A stretch of 64,000 nucleotides of DNA from Comamonadaceae bacterium. GTDB taxonomy: Bacteria > Pseudomonadota > Gammaproteobacteria > Burkholderiales > Burkholderiaceae_C. How positions within the stretch are numbered: position 1 is the first letter of the stretch; every line of letters starts with the position of its first letter. A model generated the notes under the pieces. The model was not told where the DNA came from, searched no databases, and saw only the letters and a program-made list of their open reading frames with translations. The stretch lies in assembly GCA_947476285.1 (NCBI GenBank), contig CANJPU010000011.1, forward strand, positions 24,453 through 88,452, read 5' to 3'. Below, piece after piece: positions 9,909 to 18,303 of the stretch. Position numbers and translations under genes: made by a program.

Positions 9909-11135
9909 TCACCCCACAGCGTCGCCGCTTACCTTCACCGCCCCCATCTTTACCAGCTCAGCCACTTCATCTGAAGAATAGCCCGCCTCCTGCAGCAACT
10001 GCACCGTATCTTGCCCCAGCATCGGTGCATGGCGGCGAAGCTTGAAGTCCTGGTTGTTGAACTGTACGGGGCTGCGCACGCTGCGATAGCTGCCTTCGGT
10101 TGGATGCTGGGCGATGCGAATCATGCCCACTGCCTTCAGGTGCTCATCGCCCTCTAGTTCCTCCAGCTTGCGCACTGGCATGCAGGGAATGCTGGATTTG
10201 TCGCAAAACTCAAGCCATTGCGCGTTGGTGTGCGTCGGCGCCATCTCTTGCACCAGCGCATAAAGCAAGTCGATGTGAAGCACCCGGTCGGGCAGGCGGG
10301 TAAAGCGCGGGTCCGCCGCAAAATCCGCCTTGCCAGTGAAGGCGAAGAAGTCTTGCCAGTTCTCGTCGGAGTACGGCAGGATGCACATGAAGCCATCGGC
10401 AGTGCGCACAGGCTTGCGGTACTTACTGAGCACGCGGGCAAAGCCATAGTCGCCAAGAGGTGGCTCGAAGGCTGCTGCGTGCAAGTGCTCGACCAGCACA
10501 AACTCGACCGAGGTCTCCAGCATGGGCACCTCGATGGCTTGGCCGCCGCCACCGCGTGCTTGTTGGTAGAGTCCGCCCAGCACCGCATAGGCCACCGCCT
10601 GGCCGGTGATCTTGTCGCACAGCACGGTGGGCGCGAAGGCCGGCGTGCCACTCACCCGCTCTTGCAGACTGGCCAGGCCCGAGCCAGCCTGTATGACATC
10701 GTCATAGGCTGCCTTGTCCGCGTAAGGTCCGCTCGATCCGAAACCGACCGCCGCGCAGTAAACGATGTCGGGCTTGAGCGCGCGCACCGAGTCATAGTCC
10801 AGCCCCAGACGTGCAATCGCCTTGGGCCGCATGTTATGCATGAAGGCATGGGCGCCGGCAATGATTTTTTTCAGAGCCGCCAAGCCCGCCGCACTTTTCA
10901 AATCAAGGCAGATGCTGCGCTTGTTGCGGTTGAGGTTAAGAAAATAACCCGACATGCCCTCATGGCGCAGCGGCTTGTAGTGGCGAACCTGATCGCCTGC
11001 GAGCGTCTCCACCTTGATTACGTCCGCACCCATGTCGGCCAGAATGCGCGAGGCATAAGGCCCGAGCACCACGCTGGTGAGGTCCACGATGCGCACGCCT
11101 TGCAGCGGCCCATCGGAGAAATCGGGGGGTGTCAT
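9909..11135 (-). CDS. CaiB/BaiF family III CoA-transferase
   Basis: This 408-residue protein belongs to the family III CoA-transferases, which move CoA between carboxylic acids through a thioester on an acidic residue. The N-terminus has VRIVDLTSVVLGPYASRILADMGADVIKVE and the central region NLNRNKRSICLDLK, both diagnostic. The acidic residue region reads EVPMLETSVEF, with Glu where formyl-CoA transferase has Asp; this variant occurs in many family members. It follows an acyl-CoA dehydrogenase by 10 bases and ends the minus operon that starts at 14200. It could provide an ATP-independent activation route parallel to the ligase at 5092. Confidence 0.92.
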   Translation of the reverse strand: MTPPDFSDGPLQGVRIVDLTSVVLGPYASRILADMGADVIKVETLAGDQVRHYKPLRHEGMSGYFLNLNRNKRSICLDLKSAAGLAALKKIIAGAHAFMHNMRPKAIARLGLDYDSVRALKPDIVYCAAVGFGSSGPYADKAAYDDVIQAGSGLASLQERVSGTPAFAPTVLCDKITGQAVAYAVLGGLYQQARGGGGQAIEVPMLETSVEFVLVEHLHAAAFEPPLGDYGFARVLSKYRKPVRTADGFMCILPYSDENWQDFFAFTGKADFAADPRFTRLPDRVLHIDLLYALVQEMAPTHTNAQWLEFCDKSSIPCMPVRKLEELEGDEHLKAVGMIRIAQHPTEGSYRSVRSPVQFNNQDFKLRRHAPMLGQDTVQLLQEAGYSSDEVAELVKMGAVKVSGDAVG

Positions 11136-11145
11136 ACCCGCGCAC

Positions 11146-12258
11146 TCAAAGCTGGGTCAGCATGGGCCACAGTGCGGCGCCCCCCGTGGCGCAGACCTTG
11201 TTGCCGATGTCCTGCTGCCAGTAGGCATCACTTCCGAATTCATCGCGCCACGACCACAGCCGCCGGGTGAAGTAATGAAGCTGATGCTCTTGCGTGAAGC
11301 CGATCGCCGCATGCACCTGATGGCACAGCGCAGCCACCTGTCCCGCCGCCTCGCCGGCGCGGGCCTTGGCCATGGCCACCGTCATCTCAAAAGCTTCGTG
11401 TTGGCCCAAGCCCAAGGCAGACTCCCAGTGCTCAGCCGCCAACTCCGCGCAAGCCGCCGCCGCGGCGCACTGACTGGCCGCCTGCACCAGCATGGTCTGC
11501 ACCGCAGGAAAGCGCGCAATCGCACGGCCGAACTGCACACGCTCATTGGCATAGTCCAGTGCAAAATCCAGGCAGCGCTCCATGGCGCCCACCATCTGGT
11601 GCGCACGCAGCAGTGCGCCGTGGTGCGCAAAGCCCGCCAGAGCCGCCTGCCCGGTTGCAGGGCGCACCGATTGCGCAGACACAGCCAGATCATCGAAGTA
11701 CACGGTGTCACGCGCTTCGTTGGCTAGGTTCAACTTGGCTTCAGTGCGCAGGCCCGAGGTGGGCACGAGCACGAAGTAGCCCGCGTCCTGCGCATCCCGC
11801 GCCAAGACCAGCACCGCCCCCACCTGCCGTGCCCAAGGCACGCGCAGCGCGCTGCCGCTTAGTACAAAACCCGTGGCATCCTGCCGCAGGCGCGGTGCGC
11901 CGCCCTGGCTGGCCGGCGCAAGGCTCAAGGGCTGGCCCGGGTACACATCGGCCGCGCCGCCCGCGTGGCTCCACAATGCGCGGGCCAGCATGGTCTCACC
12001 CAGAGGCAAGGGCAGCGCGTGGTAGGCGGCCTGCCGCGCCACGCGCAGGCCGTCGCTGGCCAACAGGCCGCTGCCGCCCTTGTCGCTGCTGACCAGCGCC
12101 GCCGCGAAGCCGGCTTGCTCCACCTGCTGCCACAGCGGCGCGGGCCACTCGCCTTTATCGGCGGACATGAGCACGGGCCGGGTGACGATCTGGCTGAACA
12201 GGCGCTGCGCCTGCTCGATCACCATGGCCGAGAGTTCGGCGTCATAAGCTGTGCTCAT
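11146..12258 (-). CDS. Acyl-CoA dehydrogenase, shorter subunit of a second pair
   Basis: The 370-residue protein has a degenerate acyl-CoA dehydrogenase fold: N-terminal helices, a reduced middle domain with FVLSGSALRVPWARQVGAVLV, and a C-terminal domain with DYANERVQFGRAIARFPAVQTM and CHQVHAAIGFTQEHQLHYFTRRLW. The terminal part resembles the second subunit at 8838 rather than a canonical member, with no catalytic Glu at the usual position. It overlaps the upstream acyl-CoA dehydrogenase by 4 bases. A heteromeric partner role is inferred from this arrangement. Confidence 0.86.
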   Translation of the reverse strand: MSTAYDAELSAMVIEQAQRLFSQIVTRPVLMSADKGEWPAPLWQQVEQAGFAAALVSSDKGGSGLLASDGLRVARQAAYHALPLPLGETMLARALWSHAGGAADVYPGQPLSLAPASQGGAPRLRQDATGFVLSGSALRVPWARQVGAVLVLARDAQDAGYFVLVPTSGLRTEAKLNLANEARDTVYFDDLAVSAQSVRPATGQAALAGFAHHGALLRAHQMVGAMERCLDFALDYANERVQFGRAIARFPAVQTMLVQAASQCAAAAACAELAAEHWESALGLGQHEAFEMTVAMAKARAGEAAGQVAALCHQVHAAIGFTQEHQLHYFTRRLWSWRDEFGSDAYWQQDIGNKVCATGGAALWPMLTQL

Positions 12259-13403
12259 CGCAAACCCAATCCACGCGCGATCACGCCGCGCAATACTTCG
12301 CGCGTGCCGCCGCGCAGCGTGAAGCTGGGCGCGGTGAGCACAAGCTGGGCCAGGGCTTCGCTGAACTTGTCCTGCGGGTCGTCGCGGCTGGCCTCTACAT
12401 CGATCACCAGGCGAGCGATCTCGGGTATCTCGCGTTCGAAGGCAGTGCCCAGGTCTTTGATGAGCGCAGCCTCGACATTCGGGCTGCGCCCAGCCTCCAG
12501 CATGCTGGCCACTGCGGTGGACATGCGCCGTAAAGTTGCAAGGTGCGCCACCAGCCGGCCCACCTGCACCGCCTGCTCGCGGTTAGGAGATTTGCCAACC
12601 CGATCGACCAATGCGCGCAGCAACTGATAGGCGCTCAGAAACCGGTCGGGCCCCGAGCGCTCGAAGGCCAGCTCGGAGGTCACCATGTCCCAGCCTTGGC
12701 CGGGCTGGCCCACCAGCATGTCGTCTGGCACGAAGTAGTTGTCAAAGTGAACTTCGTTGAATTCGCGGTGGCCGGTCAAGTCAAGAATCGGGCGAATCGT
12801 CACGCCAGGCTGGTCCATCGCGGTGATCATCTGGGTCAAGCCGTCTTGGCGTCGGTCGCCTGCCGGCGCGGTGCGCACCAGCGTGATGAGGTAGTCCGCC
12901 TGGTGTGCGTTGGTTGTCCAGATCTTGCTGCCGTTGATGCGCCAGCCGCCCTCCACCTTGTCCGCGCGGGTGCGCACTGCGGCAAGGTCAGAGCCCGAGT
13001 CGGGCTCACTCATGCCGATGCCAAAGGCGCATTCTCCGCGTGCGATGCGCGGCAGTATCTCGCGCTTGGCGCGTTCGCCGCCGTGTCGCAAAATTTGCGG
13101 GCCCGACTGCCTGTCGGCAATCCAGTGCGCGCCGCAGGGTGCGCCGGCGGCCAGCATTTCCTCGATCACCACATAGCGCTCCAGGGCCGAACAATCGCCG
13201 CCGCCGTATTGCCGCGGCCAGGTCATGCCAATGAACCCTGCCGCGCCGGCCCGCTGGGAAAATTCTTTGTTGAAGGTCGTCCAGGTGGTCTTCCACGGCA
13301 CAAAGCCGCCGCGCGCGAGCTCAGCGGCCAGAAACTCGCGCACCTTCGCACGCGCCGGCTCGTAGGCCGCCAGCCCGCCAGTTGGATCAAATTCGAATTT
13401 CAT
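12255..13403 (-). CDS. Acyl-CoA dehydrogenase, longer subunit of a second pair
   Basis: This 382-residue flavoprotein contains GMSEPDSGSDLAAVRTRADKV near residue 130, the middle-domain KIWTTNAHQADYLITLVRT and the C-terminus PSFTLRGGTREVLRGVIARGLG, matching canonical acyl-CoA dehydrogenases. It overlaps both neighbours by 4 bases: the enoyl-CoA hydratase upstream and the second dehydrogenase subunit downstream. The pair mirrors the 7675/8838 pair on the opposite strand, so the locus holds two such sets. Confidence 0.9.
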   Translation of the reverse strand: MKFEFDPTGGLAAYEPARAKVREFLAAELARGGFVPWKTTWTTFNKEFSQRAGAAGFIGMTWPRQYGGGDCSALERYVVIEEMLAAGAPCGAHWIADRQSGPQILRHGGERAKREILPRIARGECAFGIGMSEPDSGSDLAAVRTRADKVEGGWRINGSKIWTTNAHQADYLITLVRTAPAGDRRQDGLTQMITAMDQPGVTIRPILDLTGHREFNEVHFDNYFVPDDMLVGQPGQGWDMVTSELAFERSGPDRFLSAYQLLRALVDRVGKSPNREQAVQVGRLVAHLATLRRMSTAVASMLEAGRSPNVEAALIKDLGTAFEREIPEIARLVIDVEASRDDPQDKFSEALAQLVLTAPSFTLRGGTREVLRGVIARGLGLR

Positions 13404-14200
13404 TGCCCGGTGAACTCAGGTTTGCGCTTTTCAAGAAAGGCCCGCACCGCTTCGTCATGGTCCTTGGTGTAGTGCGCCAGGGCTTGATAGGCGGCCGCGA
13501 TTTCAAGCGAGGTGGCCAGGCTCACATGCTGGCTCTCGCGCAACAAGCGTTTGCTCAGGCGCAAGGTGCGCGCCGGGTTCACAGCGATACGCTGTGCCAG
13601 CGCGCGTGCCTCTTGCATCAGAGACTCATGCGGCACCACCTTGGTCACCAGCCCGATCGCGCGCGCTTCGTTGGCGTCGATCGCCTCGCCGGTCAGCATC
13701 ATCTCCAGCGCCTTGGTCTGCCCCACAGTGCGCGAGAGCAGCCAGGCGCCGCCATCGGCCGGCACAATGCCCAGCTTGACGAAGCTGCTGGCAAAGATGG
13801 CGCGCTCAGACGCGACACGCAGATCGCACATGCAGGTGATGTCCATGCCCGCGCCGATGGCCGGGCCATTGACGGCGGCGATGGTGGGCACGTCCAGCTC
13901 ATACAAGGCCAGCGGAATCTGCTGAATGCCATTGCGGTAGGCATCACGAATCTCCACCGGGCTGCCGGCCGAAAAGCCCTTTTTGTCGCGCATGCTCTTG
14001 ACATTGCCGCCGGCCGAAAACGCGGTGCCCGCGCCGGTGAGGATCAGCACCTTGACGCTGGGGTCGCGCTTGATGCGTGCGCAGACCTCAACGAATTCCA
14101 GCATCTGGTGCTCCTCGGTCAGCGCATTGCGCTCCTCGGGCCGATTCATCGTCAAGGTGACGATGCCTTCACTCTCTTCGTACAGCAAAAAACCGCTCAT
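13400..14200 (-). CDS. Enoyl-CoA hydratase/isomerase (crotonase family)
   Basis: This 266-residue crotonase begins MSGFLLYEESEGIVTLTMNRPEERNAL, with oxyanion-loop GTAFSAGGNVKSM near residue 65 and the second loop FASSFVKLGIVPADGG near residue 135. The position often occupied by a catalytic Glu in the second loop is Asp (PADGG), so hydratase versus isomerase activity is uncertain. The ATG at 14200 follows GGAG at a 6-base distance; an ATG 24 bases further upstream lacks this. It is the first gene of the four-gene minus operon ending with the CoA-transferase. Confidence 0.9.
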   Translation of the reverse strand: MSGFLLYEESEGIVTLTMNRPEERNALTEEHQMLEFVEVCARIKRDPSVKVLILTGAGTAFSAGGNVKSMRDKKGFSAGSPVEIRDAYRNGIQQIPLALYELDVPTIAAVNGPAIGAGMDITCMCDLRVASERAIFASSFVKLGIVPADGGAWLLSRTVGQTKALEMMLTGEAIDANEARAIGLVTKVVPHESLMQEARALAQRIAVNPARTLRLSKRLLRESQHVSLATSLEIAAAYQALAHYTKDHDEAVRAFLEKRKPEFTGQ

Positions 14201-14224
14201 TTGAATCTCCGCTTTGATGAGCAA

Positions 14225-14635
14225 GATTCTAGGAGCGGTCAGGTGGCTGTAGAAGTGATATTTATTCCTGGGGTCATAGTCGGGCAGGGAAAGTCAAATG
14301 CGCGCCGACGGGGGCGCGCTCAGCGAAGGCTGTGGGAGCGCGGCGAAGGCGCCCGGGGACTGCCGGATCCTGGCGAAGTTGTCTCGCGACGAGATAGATC
14401 CTGCTCGTGGACCGCCGGCGAAATCTGCGCCCCAGGCAGTCAGGCCGGGGATGCATCCCCCCAATGGGCAAACTCAATGGGCCGCTCTGAGCTGGCCCGT
14501 TGCGCTCGTTGCCTAGATACCGACGTTCGTTGCTCATTTGCCCTGGTTCGTTGATGTATTAGACGTTTCCGAATTCGGAGGCAACCCCGCGTCAGCAATG
14601 CAGCGGCATCGGGTGTTGGCCACTGACCCGCAGGC
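14225..14635. other. Intergenic stretch without a supportable gene
   Basis: This 411-base GC-rich region lies upstream of the enoyl-CoA hydratase and downstream of the small membrane-anchored protein at 14636. Short frames are open on both strands, but their residue composition (Arg/Pro rich) is that expected of non-coding high-GC DNA. The promoter of the minus operon should lie in its left part, near 14230-14280, where the sequence is most AT-rich. Confidence 0.4.
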
Positions 14636-15076
14636 CTACCTCACCAGCGGCACTGTTTTGCAATTACCAGATGCACAAATTGCTTCCAGCGCTGCAGTCA
14701 GGTCGCCGCAGTCAGACCGGAAGAGAGCGGGGCCGCTTGATCCCATACTTAACCAATATACGAGCCACCCGCCTCGTGCGTAGTAGCTTTTGTGCCGAAA
14801 CAAAATCTCACGGCTTTGTGCGTCAACGAACACGACATCAGTTCCCCGAATCAGTGGCGTGCCCTCGACAGACAATCTCGTTTCGTCGCGCATTTCTATC
14901 GTTCGTAATCGAGCATTCGAAATATCGGCTGGTCTTATCTGGTTCGCCCTACACAGTTCCTCAAACTTCGGCTTCGCTATCAGCTCATCAAAAAATAGCA
15001 ATATGAAAAGCAGTGACACTACCAGTCCCGAAACCAAGACAAGACGAATGGATGAGGGGCTTAGCAGGAATGACAT
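14636..15076 (-). CDS. Hypothetical membrane-anchored protein
   Basis: This 146-residue protein has one N-terminal transmembrane segment (about residues 9-29, RLVLVSGLVVSLLFILLFF) followed by a soluble domain with LRTIEMRDETRLSVEG, DVVFVDAQSREILFRHKSYYARGG and two Cys pairs near the C-terminus (SDCGDL, ICASGNC). I do not recognise a family. A strong GGAG site lies 5 bases before the ATG, and it overlaps the small gene upstream by 16 bases, arguing for real translation. Base composition is lower in GC than the flanks, suggesting acquired DNA. Confidence 0.65.
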   Translation of the reverse strand: MSFLLSPSSIRLVLVSGLVVSLLFILLFFDELIAKPKFEELCRANQIRPADISNARLRTIEMRDETRLSVEGTPLIRGTDVVFVDAQSREILFRHKSYYARGGWLVYWLSMGSSGPALFRSDCGDLTAALEAICASGNCKTVPLVR

Positions 15077-15204
15077 ATTTTCTCCGGGAAACCTGATTCG
15101 CGGGCGATTTGGTATTGATTCACCAGAAGCCTGAACCCGGCATCATGCGGTTGGTGCGCCTTGGCTCGCACAGTGATTTTAGCTGTGACGGTTGATTTGG
15201 CCAT
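15061..15204 (-). CDS. Small hypothetical protein coupled to the 14636 gene
   Basis: A 47-residue frame starts at ATG 15204 (MAKSTVTAKITVRAKAH), preceded by GGAAG at a suitable distance, and stops inside the beginning of the membrane-anchored protein gene, overlapping it by 16 bases. It ends with FPEKICHSC. No family is recognised. The overlap and ribosome binding site suggest translational coupling; alternatively it is the truncated end of a longer gene whose 5' part was lost next to the IS3 fragment. Confidence 0.4.
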   Translation of the reverse strand: MAKSTVTAKITVRAKAHQPHDAGFRLLVNQYQIARESGFPEKICHSC

Positions 15205-15274
15205 TGCAATCACTTCCATTGGCTTAACGTACTTTAAATTCCGTTTTCTGAGACGGCCCCAGGTAGTTGTCGCC

Positions 15275-15460
15275 TCATCTCACGCGCGGGCGTGAGTACG
15301 AGGGCTTCACGCCCAGCCAGTTGAGCATCGCCAGCACCGTCGTGCCCTTGAGCATGGAGCTGTTGTCCCCGTGCAAGACCGGTTTGACAGTCATCATCGC
15401 AATGCACTCGGCCAGCGCGGTGGGACGTACCAGGTGCGCGGCATGGCAACGCATTCCATT
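15275..15460 (-). pseudogene. IS3-family transposase (integrase core) fragment
   Basis: Translated on the minus strand, this segment reads LAECIAMMTVKPVLHGDN, then SSMLKGTTVLAMLNWLGVKP and SYSRPRV before a TGA at 15277-15275. That is the central part of the IS3-family integrase-like catalytic domain, including the second Asp of the DDE triad in HGDN. The 5' half and the final Glu-containing part are missing and no terminal repeats are seen, so it is a decayed remnant. It lies between the LysR gene and the two small hypothetical genes. Confidence 0.75.
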
Positions 15461-15512
15461 GCCCCGCTGTCACGCGGTAGCAACGTGGCCACTTCTCTGT
15501 TCCCGACCTCCC

Positions 15513-16418
15513 TCACCGCACCCACAAGGCATTGGGCACATCAAAATCCACGCCCTTCTCAATCAGCGAATTCACCAGCCGCAGCATCCCCCGGTTGTCA
15601 TCGGCACGCCAGATCAGGCTGTAGCTGACTTGCGGCAGCGCCGGCTTGCTCCGCTGCATGACCACCAGCTTTCTGTTGATCAAGGGCAAAACATAGTTCA
15701 TGGGCATGAAGCTGATGCCCACGCCGGCCACCGTGAGCGCGATGATGGCGGTCATGCTGTTGCAGACCACACCCTTGCGCAAGCGCACCTGGTGCGACTG
15801 CTGCCATGCGTCCAGCACCTGGTTCAGGCCCGAGTCGGCGGTGGATGAGATCACCGGGTGGCGCTCGAATGATTTCGCGTCCAGCACCGTGCTGCTGCCG
15901 GCTCGCTTGGGCGAGACGATCCAGCAAAATTTCAGAGTGGCCAGGGTCTTATAGGCCACATGTTCCGAGGCCGGCGTGCCGGCGATCACGGCGCAATCGA
16001 TCTCGCCTCTCTCGACTTGTCGCTCCATGCTTTTGCCCAGACCGACCTGGGGTTTGAAATGCAGGTTCGGGTACTTGTCGCGCAGGCCATTGACGAAGGA
16101 TGGAAACCAGGTTGTGGCTGACAACTCGCTCAGTCCGATGTTGCAGGTGCCGGCTGCTTCGGTTTGCACGCTCAGGTCCTGACGCATGCTTTTTTCAAGC
16201 TCGAGCATGCGGCGGGCCTTCTCAAGCAGGGCTTCGCCTGCCGCTGTCAGCCTTGCACGCTTGCTGGTGCGATCGAACAGGGTTTGCCCCAGATCGCTTT
16301 CCAGCTCGGCGATGCGTTTGGACAGCGACGACTGCGTGACATGCAATCGCGCTGCGGCAATGGCGAAGGTGCCAAGCCGGGCCGCAAGGTAGAAGGCTTC
16401 GAGTTGCTTGAGTGTCAC
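15513..16418 (-). CDS. LysR-family transcriptional regulator
   Basis: The 301-residue protein has the N-terminal winged helix-turn-helix (MTLKQLEAFYLAARLGTF, AARLHVTQSSLSKRIAELE, LGQTLFDRTSKRARLTAAG) and a periplasmic-binding-protein-like effector domain. LysR proteins are usually divergent from a target; here the GST gene lies 21 bases upstream in the same direction, so both may be co-transcribed, and the target may be elsewhere. The effector is unknown. Confidence 0.93.
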   Translation of the reverse strand: MTLKQLEAFYLAARLGTFAIAAARLHVTQSSLSKRIAELESDLGQTLFDRTSKRARLTAAGEALLEKARRMLELEKSMRQDLSVQTEAAGTCNIGLSELSATTWFPSFVNGLRDKYPNLHFKPQVGLGKSMERQVERGEIDCAVIAGTPASEHVAYKTLATLKFCWIVSPKRAGSSTVLDAKSFERHPVISSTADSGLNQVLDAWQQSHQVRLRKGVVCNSMTAIIALTVAGVGISFMPMNYVLPLINRKLVVMQRSKPALPQVSYSLIWRADDNRGMLRLVNSLIEKGVDFDVPNALWVR

Positions 16419-16439
16419 GTGCGCATGTGCTTGAACGCC

Positions 16440-17054
16440 TCAGGCCGGTGGCGGCGCGGTCGTCTGGAACGAGGGCCTTGCAGAGAAACGCTCTGCGAAT
16501 TGGGCCAGCGCCGGGTGTAGCGCGCGCCAGCCGTGGGCCGGCTGAGAGCGATCGAGGTAGCCGCAGCCGTAGGCCACCGCGATGTCGGCCAGGCTGAAAC
16601 GCCCGCCGTGGCAGAACTGGGCCGTGCCGAGGTCGCGGTTCATCACGGCCAGGGCGCGGCTGATCTTGCTGTGCTGCTTGTCGTACCACTCAGTGGAGCG
16701 TCTTTTTTCTTCGGGTTCGCGCGAGTCGTGTGCAATTTCAACCGTGGCATCGACCATGCCATCGGCCAGTGCCTCCCAGCGGCGAACTTCAATTCGGTCT
16801 TCAAAGGATTCAGGGATGAGTTTAGGCCCGGCGGAAACGCCGTCGAGGTACTCGACGATCACTGATGAGTCATAGACCGCGCGGCCGTCATCGCGTACCA
16901 GCACCGGCACCTTGCCCAGCGGATTGAACTGCGGCACGCTTGAACCGGGCATGGAGGGCCGGTCCACCACGAACTCGCAGGCGATGGATTTCTCCTGGAT
17001 GAAAATGCGCACTTTGCGCACATAGGGACTTGTGGGTGAACCGATTAACTTCAT
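16440..17054 (-). CDS. Glutathione S-transferase family protein
   Basis: This 204-residue protein has the thioredoxin-like N-domain of GSTs: MKLIGSPTSPYVRKVRIF with the candidate catalytic Ser near residue 9, the cis-Pro segment NPLGKVPVLVRDDG and the glutathione-binding YDSSVIVEYLD near residue 62, then an all-helical C-domain. Bacterial members act in aromatic catabolism, thiol transfer or detoxification. It is upstream of the LysR gene with a 21-base gap. No substrate can be inferred. Confidence 0.9.
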   Translation of the reverse strand: MKLIGSPTSPYVRKVRIFIQEKSIACEFVVDRPSMPGSSVPQFNPLGKVPVLVRDDGRAVYDSSVIVEYLDGVSAGPKLIPESFEDRIEVRRWEALADGMVDATVEIAHDSREPEEKRRSTEWYDKQHSKISRALAVMNRDLGTAQFCHGGRFSLADIAVAYGCGYLDRSQPAHGWRALHPALAQFAERFSARPSFQTTAPPPA

Positions 17055-17216
17055 CGAGGCCTTTCAGACTGGTTTGCAGGGCTGCCGCATGTGCGCAGCC
17101 CGTGCATTGTTACGCAAACACGATCAGGCCGCCATGCTCAGGTCGGCGCGCTACACAGCAGTGAGCGTGACGATGCCTGGAAGATTTGTGGGCATGGCGT
17201 GTGTGTGACCTGCTCT

Positions 17217-18200
17217 TTACTCGCCGGTGATCTTGCGTTCACGCACGATCGTTCCCCATTTTTGGGACTCGGTTGTCATGAAATCGGTAAGCTGCGTGCG
17301 CGTGGTGGGGTGCGGGGTCAGGCCGAGCTTGCTCAGTGCGTCACGCATCGCGGGATCAGTGAGCACCTTCACGATCTCCTGGTTCCAGCGATCGAGCAAG
17401 GCCGTGGGCGTTTTGGCCGAAGCCACGAACGCATACCAGTTGAGCGCCTCGAAGCCTGGCAAGGCCGACTCGGCCAGGGTCGGAATGTTGGGCATGTAAG
17501 CCGGCCGGGTCAAGCCGGTGGTGGCCAGTGCCGTCAGCCGGCCTGTCTCCAGGTGCGACAGCGCGGAGGGCGGCGCGGCGAAGTAGCCTGTGAAGCGCCC
17601 GCCCAGCAGGTCTTGCATGGCCGGCGCACCACCGCGGTAGGGCACATGAACCATCTCGGCGCCCACGCGCTGCGCGAACAATTCACCAGTCAGGTGCGAT
17701 GCCGATCCCACCCCGGTGGAGGCGTAGCTCACCGTGCCAGGCGCACGCTTGGCCTGGGCCACGAAATCGGCCAGGCTCTTGATGCCTGAATTGGCGTTGA
17801 CCACCAGCACATTGGGAAAATGCACACCGCCTGAGAGCGGCGCAAGATCCTTGAAGGGGTCATAGCCCACCTTCATCATGTGCGGCGCGATGGTGAGCGG
17901 CCCGATCGAGCCCAGCAAAATCACCGAGCCATCGGCCGGCCCGTTGGCCACTTGCTGGTGGGCGATGTTGCCGCCAGCGCCCGCCTTGTTGTCCACGATC
18001 ACCGACTGGCCAATGTTCTCGGCCAAGGCCTTGGCGATCAGCCGCGCGGCGGCGTCGGCCGCACCACCGGGTGCGAAGCCAACGATCATGGTCACCGGTC
18101 TCTTGGGCGGGAAATCCTGTGCCAGCGATGCGCTGGGTAACGCGAAGACGAAGCCAATCAGGCAGAGCGCCGCTGCCGCGATTCGTTGGCGCTGGATCAT
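17217..18200 (-). CDS. Bug/TctC-family periplasmic solute receptor
   Basis: The 327-residue precursor begins MIQRQRIAAAALCLIGFVFALPSASLAQ, a clear signal peptide cleaved near residue 28, followed by VTMIVGFAPGGAADAAARLIA and VIVDNKAGAGGNIAHQ. The start at 18200 follows AAGGAG at a good distance; longer in-frame starts lack signal character. It lies immediately downstream of an alpha/beta hydrolase gene and probably belongs to the same minus-strand transcription unit as that gene and the Bug gene at 19136. The ligand is unknown. Confidence 0.93.
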   Translation of the reverse strand: MIQRQRIAAAALCLIGFVFALPSASLAQDFPPKRPVTMIVGFAPGGAADAAARLIAKALAENIGQSVIVDNKAGAGGNIAHQQVANGPADGSVILLGSIGPLTIAPHMMKVGYDPFKDLAPLSGGVHFPNVLVVNANSGIKSLADFVAQAKRAPGTVSYASTGVGSASHLTGELFAQRVGAEMVHVPYRGGAPAMQDLLGGRFTGYFAAPPSALSHLETGRLTALATTGLTRPAYMPNIPTLAESALPGFEALNWYAFVASAKTPTALLDRWNQEIVKVLTDPAMRDALSKLGLTPHPTTRTQLTDFMTTESQKWGTIVRERKITGE

Positions 18201-18303
18201 GGGGTTGCTCCTTGGGTGCGGGTTGGGGTGCTGACCTGTGCAGTGTGGCACACCCGGCAGGCAGGCCTTGAGCTTGGCAGCCCGACAGTGCCGCGAAAGA
18301 CCC

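Noticed and set aside
14274..14537. Minus-strand frame of 87 residues upstream of the enoyl-CoA hydratase
   Set aside because: Arg/Pro-rich composition typical of random frames in GC-rich DNA, no start signal and no recognised domain.
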